Source: Chryseobacterium angstadtii (GTDB lineage Bacteria > Bacteroidota > Bacteroidia > Flavobacteriales > Weeksellaceae). From it: DNA of 64,000 bases. Location of the stretch: positions 434,001 to 498,000 of the forward strand of contig NZ_LFND01000003.1 in the NCBI RefSeq assembly GCF_001045465.1, written 5' to 3'. The position numbers were made by a program, and so were the translations under genes. The notes under the pieces are model-generated. The model saw nothing but the letters and a program-made list of their open reading frames with translations. It was not told the origin of the DNA and searched no databases. This document shows, piece after piece, positions 1 through 8,135 of the stretch. The stretch's first letter is position 1, and each line of letters opens with the position of its first letter.

Positions 1-274
1 TTTTAGCCACTCTGCTGAAATTATCGACCGTTTCTTCATAGTTGGCCAGACCTCCCACATCATGAAAAAATTCAAGATCTTGAGTAAAGAATGTCTTTAG
101 TTTATCAATGTTTCCGGAGTTGGCAGCGTCAAAAAGCAGACTGTCTTTTTCCATAATGGTATCATAGAGCTGTTTTGAAACAGGAACGTATGGTTTTGAT
201 TGGGAGAAGAATATTGTCCAGACTGAAGAAAATAGAAGTATTGAAAAAAGTTTAATGATCAGCGTTTTCTTCAT
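1..274 (-). CDS. Secreted NTF2-like (SnoaL/DUF4440-type) protein, partial
   Basis: The gene runs off the left edge; only the first 91 codons are present. The start is the ATG at 274. Residues 1-24 form a signal peptide (KK, then a hydrophobic run ending near FFSQS). The following stretch (LLFDAANSGNIDKLKTFF, then EFFHD) matches the first helix and strand of small NTF2-like cone-fold proteins, where a short loop separates the helix from the strand. Such proteins are often exported, and their role is usually unknown. The C-terminal half is missing, so catalytic or binding residues cannot be judged. It lies downstream of the LytTR kinase/regulator pair on the same strand, but a 224-bp gap with its own candidate promoter suggests separate transcription. 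Confidence 0.7.
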   Translation of the reverse strand, partial: MKKTLIIKLFSILLFSSVWTIFFSQSKPYVPVSKQLYDTIMEKDSLLFDAANSGNIDKLKTFFTQDLEFFHDVGGLANYEETVDNFSRVAK

Positions 275-304
275 AATAGTAAGATTTTTGTGATAAAATT
301 TTAG

Positions 305-339
305 CAAATCAATTATAGAAGTTGATGGACTGAACCAAA
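305..339 (-). promoter_or_regulatory. Candidate Bacteroidetes-type promoter for the NTF2-like gene
   Basis: On the minus strand a TTTG (336-339) is followed after about 23 bases by TTGATTTG (305-312), one mismatch from the Bacteroidetes -7 consensus TAnnTTTG. The predicted start would lie about 25 bases before the ATG at 274. Seen by eye only. Confidence 0.35.
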
Positions 340-498
340 GATAACCAATTTTTAAATACAGAAGAAATTGATATCGAGGCTTTTACTGGTCTTGGTGATC
401 TTGGATTATAAAAGGTGTTTAACGATGTGGGTAATATTTAAAGTATTGATAATGAGTGGTTTAATTTGTTTTATTTGATTGATAATGAAATAAGTTTT

Positions 499-1197
499 CT
501 ACTGATTCACAGAACCTTTATTAACCGCCTTTACAAAAGCATCAAACTCACTTTTATAGCTTCTGCCGACAGGAATATGATAGGCACCAAGAACGATTTC
601 ACTATTGTTAAAAGCAGTGACATATTGTGCATTAATCATGAAAGAACGGTGAATTCTTACGAAACCTTTTCCCGATAAAAGAGATTCCAGATCGGTCATT
701 TTAACCTTTGAAACAATGCTCTCATTGCTGAGCAGGACTGTTTTAATATCGTTTCCCTGGCTTTCAAAATACAGAATCTCACGAATAGGAACTTTTCTCG
801 TCATCCCTTCTGTTTTAAGCATCATAAAATCTTCCTTGATATCAGTTTTGTGTCTTAAAATCCTTTCTACCGATTTAAAGAAACGCTCAAAAGTAATCGG
901 TTTTAAAAGATAATCTACAGCTTCCAGTTCAAAACCATCAAGGGCAAAATCGCGGTAAGCGGTTGTAAAAATAGTTGCAGGTTTTTGTGAAAGCGATTTT
1001 AAAAAATCAATTCCGCTTAAATGAGGCATCTGAATATCCAGAAACATGAGGTCTACCGATTTTGTCTGCAGCAGTTGGTAGGCATCCATTGCATTTTCAG
1101 CTTTTCCGGCCAGTTGCAAACGGTCGATTTTGGAAATGTGTTTTTCCAGCAATGCAGCTGCCAGAGGTTCGTCGTCTATAATGATACAGTTGATCAT
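499..1197 (-). CDS. LytTR-family response regulator
   Basis: A 232-residue cytoplasmic DNA-binding regulator. Residues 1-115 are a receiver domain: the acidic pair D8-D9 (IIIDDE), the phosphoacceptor D54 in FLDIQMP, the conserved T (TTAYRDFA) and the LKP lysine are all present. Residues 130-228 are a LytTR DNA-binding domain, recognisable from ILYFESQGNDIKT and GFVRIHRSFMIN. It overlaps the upstream kinase gene by 4 bases (ATGA), so the pair is translationally coupled and the kinase very probably phosphorylates D54. In Bacteroidetes such LytS/LytTR pairs control varied local genes; the target cannot be read from the sequence. A second, diverged pair lies at 7422-9187. Confidence 0.93.
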   Translation of the reverse strand: MINCIIIDDEPLAAALLEKHISKIDRLQLAGKAENAMDAYQLLQTKSVDLMFLDIQMPHLSGIDFLKSLSQKPATIFTTAYRDFALDGFELEAVDYLLKPITFERFFKSVERILRHKTDIKEDFMMLKTEGMTRKVPIREILYFESQGNDIKTVLLSNESIVSKVKMTDLESLLSGKGFVRIHRSFMINAQYVTAFNNSEIVLGAYHIPVGRSYKSEFDAFVKAVNKGSVNQ

Positions 1198-2255
1198 AAG
1201 TGGGCCGGGGTTTTTATTTCGACTTTAAAAATATTGTTTTCCTTTGAAATATGGAAAGTGAAATCCTGTTGATAATGATGCCTGAGCTGACTTTCAATAT
1301 TACTGAGCCCAATTCCTTTCGGTTGATTACTTTCTCCGGGTTCACAGGTATTTTCAATGCTGAAAACAGAATAGGCTCCAGCTGAAGTAATCTTCATATT
1401 TATTTCCGTTTGATTTTTAGTTTTCCCGGCTCCGTGTTTGAACACATTTTCTACTAAGGTGAGGTACAGAAGGGGAGGAATTGTGGCAGCGGGATGAAAA
1501 CTGAATGTTTTACTGATTTTAAGCCTTCCTTCACTGTACCTAAGACTTTCCAATGCTATATAATGGTCTATTACGGCAAGTTCTTCCGAGACAAGGACTT
1601 TATTGTTTGTGCCTTTATACAGGATATAATCCAGAATATCCGAAAGCCGGCTGATGGATTCCGAAGTTTTCTCCGAATTGCTCAATGAAAGAGAATAAAT
1701 ATTGTTCAGCGTATTGAATAGAAAATGAGGATTGAGCTGAGCTTTCAGAGACCTTAATTCCAGTTCTGCTTTTTCTCTCTGCAGCTGTATGGAATTTTCC
1801 TTCTCATCTTTGTAGCGGATGACAAACATCACCGAGATAAAAATAAAAGCACCACTGATGATGGGAAAGGTATAATGGCTTAAAAGGTAGCCGATATCCG
1901 TAAAAATGCTGTACAGACTGTCTTTGGGTACTTTGATAAAGAACGGTTCAGCCAGATAAACAATGAATATCCTGTTGATAACGGAAATAATATATAAACT
2001 GATGATAAGATACAGCGAAAATTCAAAGTATTTTTTATGGTCAAAAAAATTCCGGATCAGAATAGAGTAGATAAAATTGGCTGCTGCAATCTGAAATATC
2101 CAGTGGCAGAAATTATAAATAACAGCTTCGGCAGATATTCCCTGCGCATATTCTCCATAACTTTTTGCCGTTCCGAACAGAAACAGAGCGATCCAGAAGA
2201 ACAGCTGGAAAGAGATATTTTGCCTGATGTTATTTTCAGTTTTGAGTTTCATCAT
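1194..2255 (-). CDS. LytS-like sensor histidine kinase
   Basis: An inner-membrane sensor kinase of about 353 residues, partner of the LytTR regulator just downstream. The N-terminal third has about four hydrophobic segments and no extracellular sensor domain. A short coiled linker (EKENSIQLQREKAELELR) follows. The His_kinase core begins at LKAQLNPHFLFNTLNNI, in which the His is the phosphoacceptor. The ATP-binding part shows VENVFKHG (N box) and GIGLSNIESQL (G box). I chose the ATG at 2255; an in-frame TTG two codons upstream (2261) and an ATG at 2252 are alternatives. The ATGA overlap with the regulator shows one transcript. The sensed signal is not visible. Confidence 0.9.
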   Translation of the reverse strand: MMKLKTENNIRQNISFQLFFWIALFLFGTAKSYGEYAQGISAEAVIYNFCHWIFQIAAANFIYSILIRNFFDHKKYFEFSLYLIISLYIISVINRIFIVYLAEPFFIKVPKDSLYSIFTDIGYLLSHYTFPIISGAFIFISVMFVIRYKDEKENSIQLQREKAELELRSLKAQLNPHFLFNTLNNIYSLSLSNSEKTSESISRLSDILDYILYKGTNNKVLVSEELAVIDHYIALESLRYSEGRLKISKTFSFHPAATIPPLLYLTLVENVFKHGAGKTKNQTEINMKITSAGAYSVFSIENTCEPGESNQPKGIGLSNIESQLRHHYQQDFTFHISKENNIFKVEIKTPAHL

Positions 2256-2261
2256 CTTCAA

Positions 2262-2291
2262 AAATAAAAAATCCTGAGCGACTCCACTCAG
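2262..2291 (-). terminator. Hairpin plus T-rich tail just before the kinase start
   Basis: On the minus strand a 7-bp stem (2274-2280 with 2285-2291, one G-T pair) with a 4-base loop is followed by GATTTTTTATTTTT. It has the shape of an intrinsic terminator but sits only 20-35 bases before the kinase start. It would act as an attenuator or block antisense read-through. Function is inferred. Confidence 0.3.
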
Positions 2292-2437
2292 AATTTTGAT
2301 AAAACGAACCCAATTTGTGACAGAAAGCTGTAATGACGATCCAGATAACAGTTTTTACCGTTCGCATCAGAATTCGTGTTTTCTGTCATCATCCACAAAA
2401 AAGATCAGTTTCATATTGAATATTTGCAGAAAAAAAT

Positions 2438-3571
2438 ATGCCTGCGGATCACCATTCATCTGAAAAACTTCACGGACTCGATCATTTACGAGCTTTAGCC
2501 ATTTTATTGGTTTTAATGTACCATTACCGTGCATTCAAACATCCTGCCTGGATAGATACAATAGGAAGATTCGGGTGGACGGGAGTCGATCTTTTCTTTG
2601 TGCTGAGCGGGTTTTTAATATCAGGACAGCTTTTTAAAGAAATTGAAAAAAGTAGAGATATCAGTTTAAAAACATTCTTCATCAAACGTTTTTTCAGGAT
2701 TATTCCGCCTTATCTGTTTACTTTGTTTCTGTATTTTGCTTTTCCGTTTTTCAGAGAAAGAGAATGGCTGTCTTCCTTCTGGAAATTTATCACTTTTACC
2801 CAAAACTACGGCCTGGATGTTATCAACCGCGGAACATTTTCACATGCCTGGTCTTTATGTATTGAGGAGCAGTTTTATCTTTTCCTTCCTTTAGCACTTT
2901 TGATTGCTGTAAAGACTAAAATCTTCAGATATACAGTCTTTTTTGCCCTTTTTCTTATCCTTTTCTCTTTATCCGCCAGATGGATGATTTGGAAAGAATG
3001 GATTGTTCCCGTTTTAGATACGAAAGGCTTTTGGAAAGAATGGTATATGAAAATATATTATCCTACCCATACCCGTTTGGATGGGCTGGCTGTAGGCGTT
3101 ATACTCGGTTATCTGATGCAGTATTCATCAAGGTTTAAAAATGCAGTTCATGACAACGGAAGCAGGCTTTTGGTTTGCGGAGTTATTCTGCTTGGGATTT
3201 CGCTATGGATATGTAATGATCAGGTGTCGGAGGAAGCTTCTGTTTTTGGATTTACTTTTGTGGCAGTGAGTTATGGAGTTATCTTATTGTCAGCGGTTTC
3301 GAAGTCTTCATTTCTTTTCAGATGGAAATCATATGGTACGGCGCAGCTGGCGGGGTTGTCTTATGCAGTTTATCTTTCGCATAAAGGAATTATTCATATG
3401 ATTCAATACGGTCTTGAGCAATCTGGAATGGAAACTTCAGATAATATCAGCCTTTTAATTGGTTTGTTGGGCTGTATTGCCGGAGGTTTATTATACAGAC
3501 TGATTATTGAAAAACCATCTTCCTATTTTAAATACAGGATTTTGAACAGATTGGCAAAACGGAATAATTAG
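2438..3571 (+). CDS. Acyltransferase family 3 membrane protein (OafA/YrhL type)
   Basis: A 377-residue integral membrane acyltransferase with about ten hydrophobic segments. The N-terminus carries the family signature LDHLRALAILLVLMYHYRAF; the His is the proposed catalytic residue. Further family features are GWTGVDLFFVLSGFLISG and SHAWSLCIEEQFYLFLPL (a conserved E in the EEQFY motif). Family members transfer acetyl or other acyl groups from the cytoplasm to sugars of lipopolysaccharide, capsule or secreted glycans. There is no SGNH domain, so this is the short form. The gene stands alone: it diverges from the kinase operon and converges on the GT39-type gene. The substrate is unknown. A weak -7-like box, AATATTTG (2419-2426), lies 12 bases before the ATG. 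Confidence 0.88.
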   Translation: MPADHHSSEKLHGLDHLRALAILLVLMYHYRAFKHPAWIDTIGRFGWTGVDLFFVLSGFLISGQLFKEIEKSRDISLKTFFIKRFFRIIPPYLFTLFLYFAFPFFREREWLSSFWKFITFTQNYGLDVINRGTFSHAWSLCIEEQFYLFLPLALLIAVKTKIFRYTVFFALFLILFSLSARWMIWKEWIVPVLDTKGFWKEWYMKIYYPTHTRLDGLAVGVILGYLMQYSSRFKNAVHDNGSRLLVCGVILLGISLWICNDQVSEEASVFGFTFVAVSYGVILLSAVSKSSFLFRWKSYGTAQLAGLSYAVYLSHKGIIHMIQYGLEQSGMETSDNISLLIGLLGCIAGGLLYRLIIEKPSSYFKYRILNRLAKRNN

Positions 3572-3657
3572 TTTAATAATGTAGGGAAGTTTGAAGAGGG
3601 AAGTTATTGGGATGGAAAGCAGAATTGTTTTATTAAATTCTATCTGCTAATGAAAAG

Positions 3658-3692
3658 AAGCCTTGTCAAGGTTTTGAACCTTGACAAGGCTT
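3658..3692. repeat. Perfect 16-bp-arm palindrome, copy 1
   Basis: Arms AAGCCTTGTCAAGGTT and its exact complement, with the 3-base loop TTG. The whole 35-bp element is the exact reverse complement of copy 2. It resembles a REP-type or terminator-like element. Confidence 0.85.
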
Positions 3693-3780
3693 GCAGGGAA
3701 AATGTCAGGAAGTTTGAAGTCAGAGATTATTGATAGAGAAGCAGAGCTATTTTGTTAAATTCTATCTGCGAAATGGAAAC

Positions 3781-3815
3781 AAGCCTTGTCAAGGTTCAAA
3801 ACCTTGACAAGGCTT
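3781..3815. repeat. Perfect 16-bp-arm palindrome, copy 2
   Basis: The same 16-bp arms with loop CAA, that is, copy 1 read on the other strand. It lies 27 bases beyond the stop of the GT39-type gene and could end that transcript as well as the acyltransferase transcript. Confidence 0.85.
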
Positions 3816-3841
3816 ACAGAGAGAATAATCATTATCTACTT

Positions 3842-5470
3842 TTACTCTGTAATTTCAATTAAAAATATTTTTTCATATTGCGCCGGGCGGGTTTTAGGAT
3901 TTAAAAATTTTAATGACAATCGGGTGATCCGGAAATGATTTTCCTGATCAATTACTCTATAATTTCTTTTAAAATTCTGTAGATGTTCATTATAAATCAC
4001 AAGATAATCTCCTTTCTTCAGTGCGCTTTCATCAACTCTCGGAGTATTTCGCTGGGTGTAGAAGTCAAAGCCCCAGGCCTCATAATTGTTCAGCATATGT
4101 ATTTTATTCTTGTCTATATTTTTTTGACTGACGAATTCTGCCATTTTCAGACTGCCCTGATATTGGGTAAGAACAGGATAGAACTGGGTATTCAGATAGA
4201 TATTCACAGCCACCGAAAATACCAGCGAAATAAACACATACTTCCTGAACAGATTTTCTTTGGCAAAAACCTGAATCAGAAGATAAACGTAAACGACGAT
4301 GAACAGAATAAAGAAAGCAATATTTTCAATTCCGGTAAAATAGTAAGTCAATAAACCCAACCCGGGAATTCCGGCAAAAATAACGATCAATTGAATGATA
4401 TAAAGAATTTTCAGTTTCCTGACATCATTTTTTCTGTACAGATCAAACAGATAAGCGGCAGTGAGAATGGATAGAACCGGAATCAGGCCGTTCAAATAAT
4501 GAGGAAGTTTAAATCTTGAAGCCGAAAAAATACACATGACCAGCCAGAATCCTCCTAAAGTTAGAAACTCAATACCCTTGATTTTTGTAAACCTGGTTTT
4601 TATAAAGAACGCCGTCTTTTCGAAAACTCCAAAATAAAAAGCTAAAGAAAACGGTAAAAAAGCCCATAATAAGGTATGAAAAAAGAAAAAATAATCCGGG
4701 CTTGTTTCTTTAAAACCAGTGGCCGTAAGCCGGTTCATACTTTGATTGAACAAAATAAACCGAATTCCTTCTTCTCCGAACTGAAGATAGTAAGCATACA
4801 GAACCGGAGTAATCCCTGCGAGAAAACTGATCATCACAACAAGGATTTTCAGTTTAAAAAAACGTTTCCACTCTCTGGAATACAGCAAATAGGAAAAAAT
4901 ACAGAATCCTATGATGACCACAGCCATCAGCCCTTTTGAAGAAAAGGCCAGCGCTGTTCCCAGCCCGGCCAGAATAGCACTTACAGAACTTTGTGTTTTA
5001 ATGAACTTTACAAACTGCCAGACCGAAAAAATAATAAAGCCTGTCAATACTGCATCAGTTCTTACATCATGAGCCGAAAGAATGATGGTCTGTGCTGAAA
5101 GAAAAATGAGTGAAGCCAGATAGCCCGTATTCCCTTGATCATAAAGCAGGTCAGATAATTTTTTGGTTGAAAAGGCGCCGAGAATTAATGCCAGCAAAGC
5201 AGGAATCCTGTAGGCAACAGCGTTGATGCCGAAAAGCTTCATCGAGATAGCAGCAAGCCAGAAATGTAGGTGAGGTTTATCCAGATAAGGATTTTCACCT
5301 TTATAAATATGGAAGAAGTCGTTATTTAAAGCCATTTTCATAGCCATTGAGGCATGCTGTGCAGAATCATTTTCCATAAGCGGAATAAAAAGTCCGGAAA
5401 TATAAACGATGGAAAATCCAATGTAAAGAAATAGTAATTGGCGAGGCGATAATAGTAACATTTTGTTCAT
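3842..5470 (-). CDS. GT39/ArnT-like polyisoprenyl-phosphate glycosyltransferase
   Basis: About 542 residues with roughly eleven hydrophobic segments. Family features are the N-terminal acidic loop LMENDSAQHASMA (conserved Asp/Glu for metal and donor binding), PYLDKPHLHFWL and a C-terminal periplasmic tail. ArnT/PMT-type enzymes take a sugar from a lipid-phosphate carrier and add it to an outer-leaflet acceptor such as lipid A or protein. I chose the ATG at 5470. A longer reading from 5527 would start upstream of the likely transcription start, because a perfect -7 box lies at 5515-5522. Divergent from it are a GT2 enzyme and an LPG-synthase-like membrane protein, a common trio in which the GT2 makes the lipid-linked donor. 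The sugar and acceptor are unknown. Confidence 0.85.
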   Translation of the reverse strand: MNKMLLLSPRQLLFLYIGFSIVYISGLFIPLMENDSAQHASMAMKMALNNDFFHIYKGENPYLDKPHLHFWLAAISMKLFGINAVAYRIPALLALILGAFSTKKLSDLLYDQGNTGYLASLIFLSAQTIILSAHDVRTDAVLTGFIIFSVWQFVKFIKTQSSVSAILAGLGTALAFSSKGLMAVVIIGFCIFSYLLYSREWKRFFKLKILVVMISFLAGITPVLYAYYLQFGEEGIRFILFNQSMNRLTATGFKETSPDYFFFFHTLLWAFLPFSLAFYFGVFEKTAFFIKTRFTKIKGIEFLTLGGFWLVMCIFSASRFKLPHYLNGLIPVLSILTAAYLFDLYRKNDVRKLKILYIIQLIVIFAGIPGLGLLTYYFTGIENIAFFILFIVVYVYLLIQVFAKENLFRKYVFISLVFSVAVNIYLNTQFYPVLTQYQGSLKMAEFVSQKNIDKNKIHMLNNYEAWGFDFYTQRNTPRVDESALKKGDYLVIYNEHLQNFKRNYRVIDQENHFRITRLSLKFLNPKTRPAQYEKIFLIEITE

Positions 5471-5514
5471 CTTGGAGGATAAGGTTTTTAATAATTTTAC
5501 TAAAGCTCGCAAAG

Positions 5515-5522
5515 CAAATGTA
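5515..5522 (-). promoter_or_regulatory. Perfect -7 box (TAnnTTTG) for the GT39-type gene
   Basis: The minus strand reads TACATTTG. No clear -33 TTTG lies at the expected distance. It supports translation starting at 5470. Confidence 0.35.
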
Positions 5523-5547
5523 AACAAAATCTGTTAAAATAATAATA

Positions 5548-6519
5548 ATGGATTATAACAAATTTTACTCTTTGGTTATCCCGATGTATAATGAAGAGGG
5601 GAATGCAGGGCTCATTATAGACCGCGTCCGGGACACGATGAACGGTTTTTATTATGAGCTCATTCTCATTGATGATCATTCGAAAGACAGAACGGTAAAA
5701 GAAATTACCGAAAAGAACGACCCGAATGTGGTTTTGATCCAGTTGAAAAGAAACTATGGTCAAAGCTCTGCAATGATGGCGGGCTTCGACTATGCTTCGG
5801 GAGACTATATCATCACATTGGATGGTGATCTTCAGAATGATCCCGGTGATATTCCCTCCATGGTTGATTTACTGGAAGAAGGAGATTATGATTTAGTCGT
5901 AGGAAAGCGCGAAAACAGGCAGGATTCTTCGTTTAAAACAATTCCTTCCAAAATTGCCAATATGATTATCAAAAGCGCCACAAAGCTTGATATTTCAGAT
6001 CAGGGTTGTGCGTTGAAAGTTTTCAGGTATGAAACGGCAAAAGAACTGAATTTATACGGAGAAAACCACCGTTTTATAAGCCTTATGGCCCATTTGAACG
6101 GAGCGAGTATTGTTGAAATTCCCGTAAAGCATCATGCAAGAAAATTCGGGGTTTCCAAATATAAGATCAACCGTACTTTTAAGGTGATCAATGATTTGCT
6201 TTTGATTTTATTCAATCAGAAATACCTCGCCAAGCCCATTTATCTTTTTGGAAATATAGGATTAATTGCTTTCACCATCGGGATGATTATTAATGTCTAT
6301 CTTTTAATCGAAAAACTGCTGGGGCATGATATCGGGACACGGCCTTTATTGGTTTTGGGGATTCCTCTGGTATTTATCGGAATACAGTTTTTTACTACCG
6401 GAATTATCATTGATATGCTGATGAAAACCTACTACGAATCTCAAACCAAGCGTCCTTTCAATATCAGAAAAATCACCAGTTTTGGGAAGAAAAAAGAATA
6501 CGCGAAAAGTATTTATTAA
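5548..6519 (+). CDS. GT2 polyisoprenyl-phosphate sugar transferase (DPM1/GtrB-like)
   Basis: A 323-residue membrane-anchored glycosyltransferase. The GT-A domain fills residues 1-225: LVIPMYNEEGNAG, ILIDDHSKDRT and the metal-binding LDGDLQNDP. Two transmembrane helices follow (about 232-255 and 265-290), as in GtrB/DPM-type enzymes that move a sugar from a nucleotide donor to polyprenyl phosphate at the cytoplasmic face. The product would feed the divergent GT39-type enzyme. Its last 38 bases overlap the next gene in another frame, so the two are translationally coupled. The start is ATG 5548, 77 bases from the divergent ATG at 5470. The exact sugar is not predictable. Confidence 0.9.
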   Translation: MDYNKFYSLVIPMYNEEGNAGLIIDRVRDTMNGFYYELILIDDHSKDRTVKEITEKNDPNVVLIQLKRNYGQSSAMMAGFDYASGDYIITLDGDLQNDPGDIPSMVDLLEEGDYDLVVGKRENRQDSSFKTIPSKIANMIIKSATKLDISDQGCALKVFRYETAKELNLYGENHRFISLMAHLNGASIVEIPVKHHARKFGVSKYKINRTFKVINDLLLILFNQKYLAKPIYLFGNIGLIAFTIGMIINVYLLIEKLLGHDIGTRPLLVLGIPLVFIGIQFFTTGIIIDMLMKTYYESQTKRPFNIRKITSFGKKKEYAKSIY

Positions 6520-7351
6520 CGGGCTGAAAGTATTGATCAGTATTGTTTTTCTATACTTTGTTTTCAGGAAAATACCATTCTATGATATTGCGAAAATCTG
6601 GTCGGGGGTAAAGCTTTTTTATCTTTTTCCGGGAAGTCTTTTCTTTCTGGCATCGCAGGTTTTATCTGCCAAACGATTGGAGCTGTATTTAAAAGTGAAT
6701 GATTTTAATCTCAGTTTCAAAAGCAATTTACAACTGTATTTTCTGGGCATGTTCTACAACTTTTTTATTCCCGGTGGAATAGGAGGAGATGCCTATAAAA
6801 TCTATATTCTCAATAAAAAACTGAACTGGAATGTAAAAAAACTGACGCTGTCAATCTTCAATGACAGACTGAGCGGTTTACTGGCCATCTGTATTCTGAT
6901 CCTGTTCTTTTCCATATTTTTGCTGCCGGTTCAATGGATTTTTATACCTATTGTATTGATTGTTGCCGGAACTTTTGTAGCATTTTTAATCATTAAAAAA
7001 GTATTTTCTCTCGACCGGTCTGTCTTTTTCAGAACTCTTTTTATTTCGATGATTATACAGATTTTACAGGTGATCTGTTTTGTTCTTCTGTTAAAAAGTT
7101 TAGATCTTAATGAAAACTTTACGGTTTATATCATTACATTTTTAGGAAGCTCCATTTTAAGTTTAATATCTTTTGCCGGAATAGGAGCAAGGGAATTTTT
7201 ATTTCTTCAGGCCTCCAAATATTTTGATTTCAATACTTCAGTTTCGGTTTCTGCTTCTTTACTGTTTACCATGATTACTGCTTTTTTCTCTCTTTTCGGA
7301 CTCGTATCCATGTTTAGAAAATACAGCTTCGAAGATAAAATAGCCCATTAA
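6482..7351 (+). CDS. Lysylphosphatidylglycerol synthase TM-region-like protein (AglD2/UPF0104)
   Basis: A 289-residue membrane protein with about seven to eight hydrophobic segments. It matches the LPG_synthase_TM family by GLKVLISIVFLYFVFRKI at the start, FYNFFIPGGIGGDAYKIY (conserved PGGIGGD) and FAGIGAREFLFLQ. Here it is the stand-alone membrane part, with no aminoacyl-transfer domain. Family members adjoin lipid-linked sugar genes and are suspected flippases or transfer partners, but this is not proven. The first usable start is a TTG at 6482 inside the end of the GT2 gene, and the next in-frame ATG is far downstream. A TTG start with a 38-base overlap is unusual but leaves a protein of normal length. 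Confidence 0.85.
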   Translation: MGRKKNTRKVFINGLKVLISIVFLYFVFRKIPFYDIAKIWSGVKLFYLFPGSLFFLASQVLSAKRLELYLKVNDFNLSFKSNLQLYFLGMFYNFFIPGGIGGDAYKIYILNKKLNWNVKKLTLSIFNDRLSGLLAICILILFFSIFLLPVQWIFIPIVLIVAGTFVAFLIIKKVFSLDRSVFFRTLFISMIIQILQVICFVLLLKSLDLNENFTVYIITFLGSSILSLISFAGIGAREFLFLQASKYFDFNTSVSVSASLLFTMITAFFSLFGLVSMFRKYSFEDKIAH

Positions 7352-7421
7352 AAAAAGTTGTAAAATTATTATTCAACGGGCAAAATTTTAAGGGAAAATA
7401 ATGAAGCTTAGTATGGCGGGA

Positions 7422-8135
7422 TTAAATTGATCTGTTTTTAATAATGCTTCCCAGTATTTCCTTGTAAGTGGTTCCGATTGGAATTCTGTCTTCCTGAATA
7501 AATACCTGAACGGAATCAACTTTACTGATATGATTGATATTTACGATAAATGAATGGTGTACTCTGACAAATTGCTCGGGTAAACGTTCTGCCATTTCTT
7601 TCATTCTTTTATAACACATCTGCTTTCCCTGCGTGGTGTGCAGAAAGATATATTCTCTGGAGCCTTCTATGTATTTCAGGTCTCTGAAATATATTTTAAC
7701 GGTTTCATAACCAGTTTTTATGAAGAAATATTCCTGCTGATCTGCATCCTCAATCTCTTTGCCGGAAGTGTCTTTTTGTTCAATGAGATCTTTTACTTTG
7801 ATAATAGAAGAGAGGAATCTGTTGAATGGAATCGGTTTCAGTAAATAATCAGCCGCATTTTTTTCATAACTCTCCACAGCATACTGACTGTAGGCCGTCG
7901 TAAAAATAATCTTTGTTTTTGTGGAGATGATACTGGCTAATTCCAAACCGTTGAGTCCGGGTAAATTGATATCGAGAAAAATAATGTCAATATTGCTGTA
8001 GACCATATTTTCCAAAGCCTTTTCTCCATCAAAAAAAACGCCGCACAGTTCTAAAAACGGAACCCGGTTTATATAATCTTCCAAAAGTTTGGCAGCATTA
8101 GGCTCATCGTCTACGATTACACATTTTAGTTTCAT
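7422..8135 (-). CDS. LytTR-family response regulator (second pair)
   Basis: A 237-residue regulator. The receiver domain (1-118) shows VIVDDEP, phosphoacceptor D55 in FLDINLPGLNG, TTAYSQYA and LKPIPFNRF. The LytTR DNA-binding domain (about 140-235) shows YIEGSREYIFLHT and FVRVHHSFIVN. It overlaps its kinase gene by 4 bases. It is clearly a paralogue of the regulator at 499-1197, but too diverged to be a recent copy. The pair is divergent from the DJ-1-like genes at 9396, which are therefore the nearest candidate targets; that link is inference only. Confidence 0.93.
   Translation of the reverse strand: MKLKCVIVDDEPNAAKLLEDYINRVPFLELCGVFFDGEKALENMVYSNIDIIFLDINLPGLNGLELASIISTKTKIIFTTAYSQYAVESYEKNAADYLLKPIPFNRFLSSIIKVKDLIEQKDTSGKEIEDADQQEYFFIKTGYETVKIYFRDLKYIEGSREYIFLHTTQGKQMCYKRMKEMAERLPEQFVRVHHSFIVNINHISKVDSVQVFIQEDRIPIGTTYKEILGSIIKNRSI

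Larger units (their letters stand above)
3581..3815. repeat. Two tandem copies of a ~112-bp intergenic unit, each ending in a 35-bp palindrome
   Basis: Unit 1 (about 3581-3692) and unit 2 (about 3703-3815) are imperfect direct repeats. Both begin near GAAGTTTGAAG, contain TTAAATTCTATCTGC and end in the same palindrome. The gap lies between convergent genes, so the units can also act as bidirectional terminators. No coding potential was seen. Confidence 0.8.
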
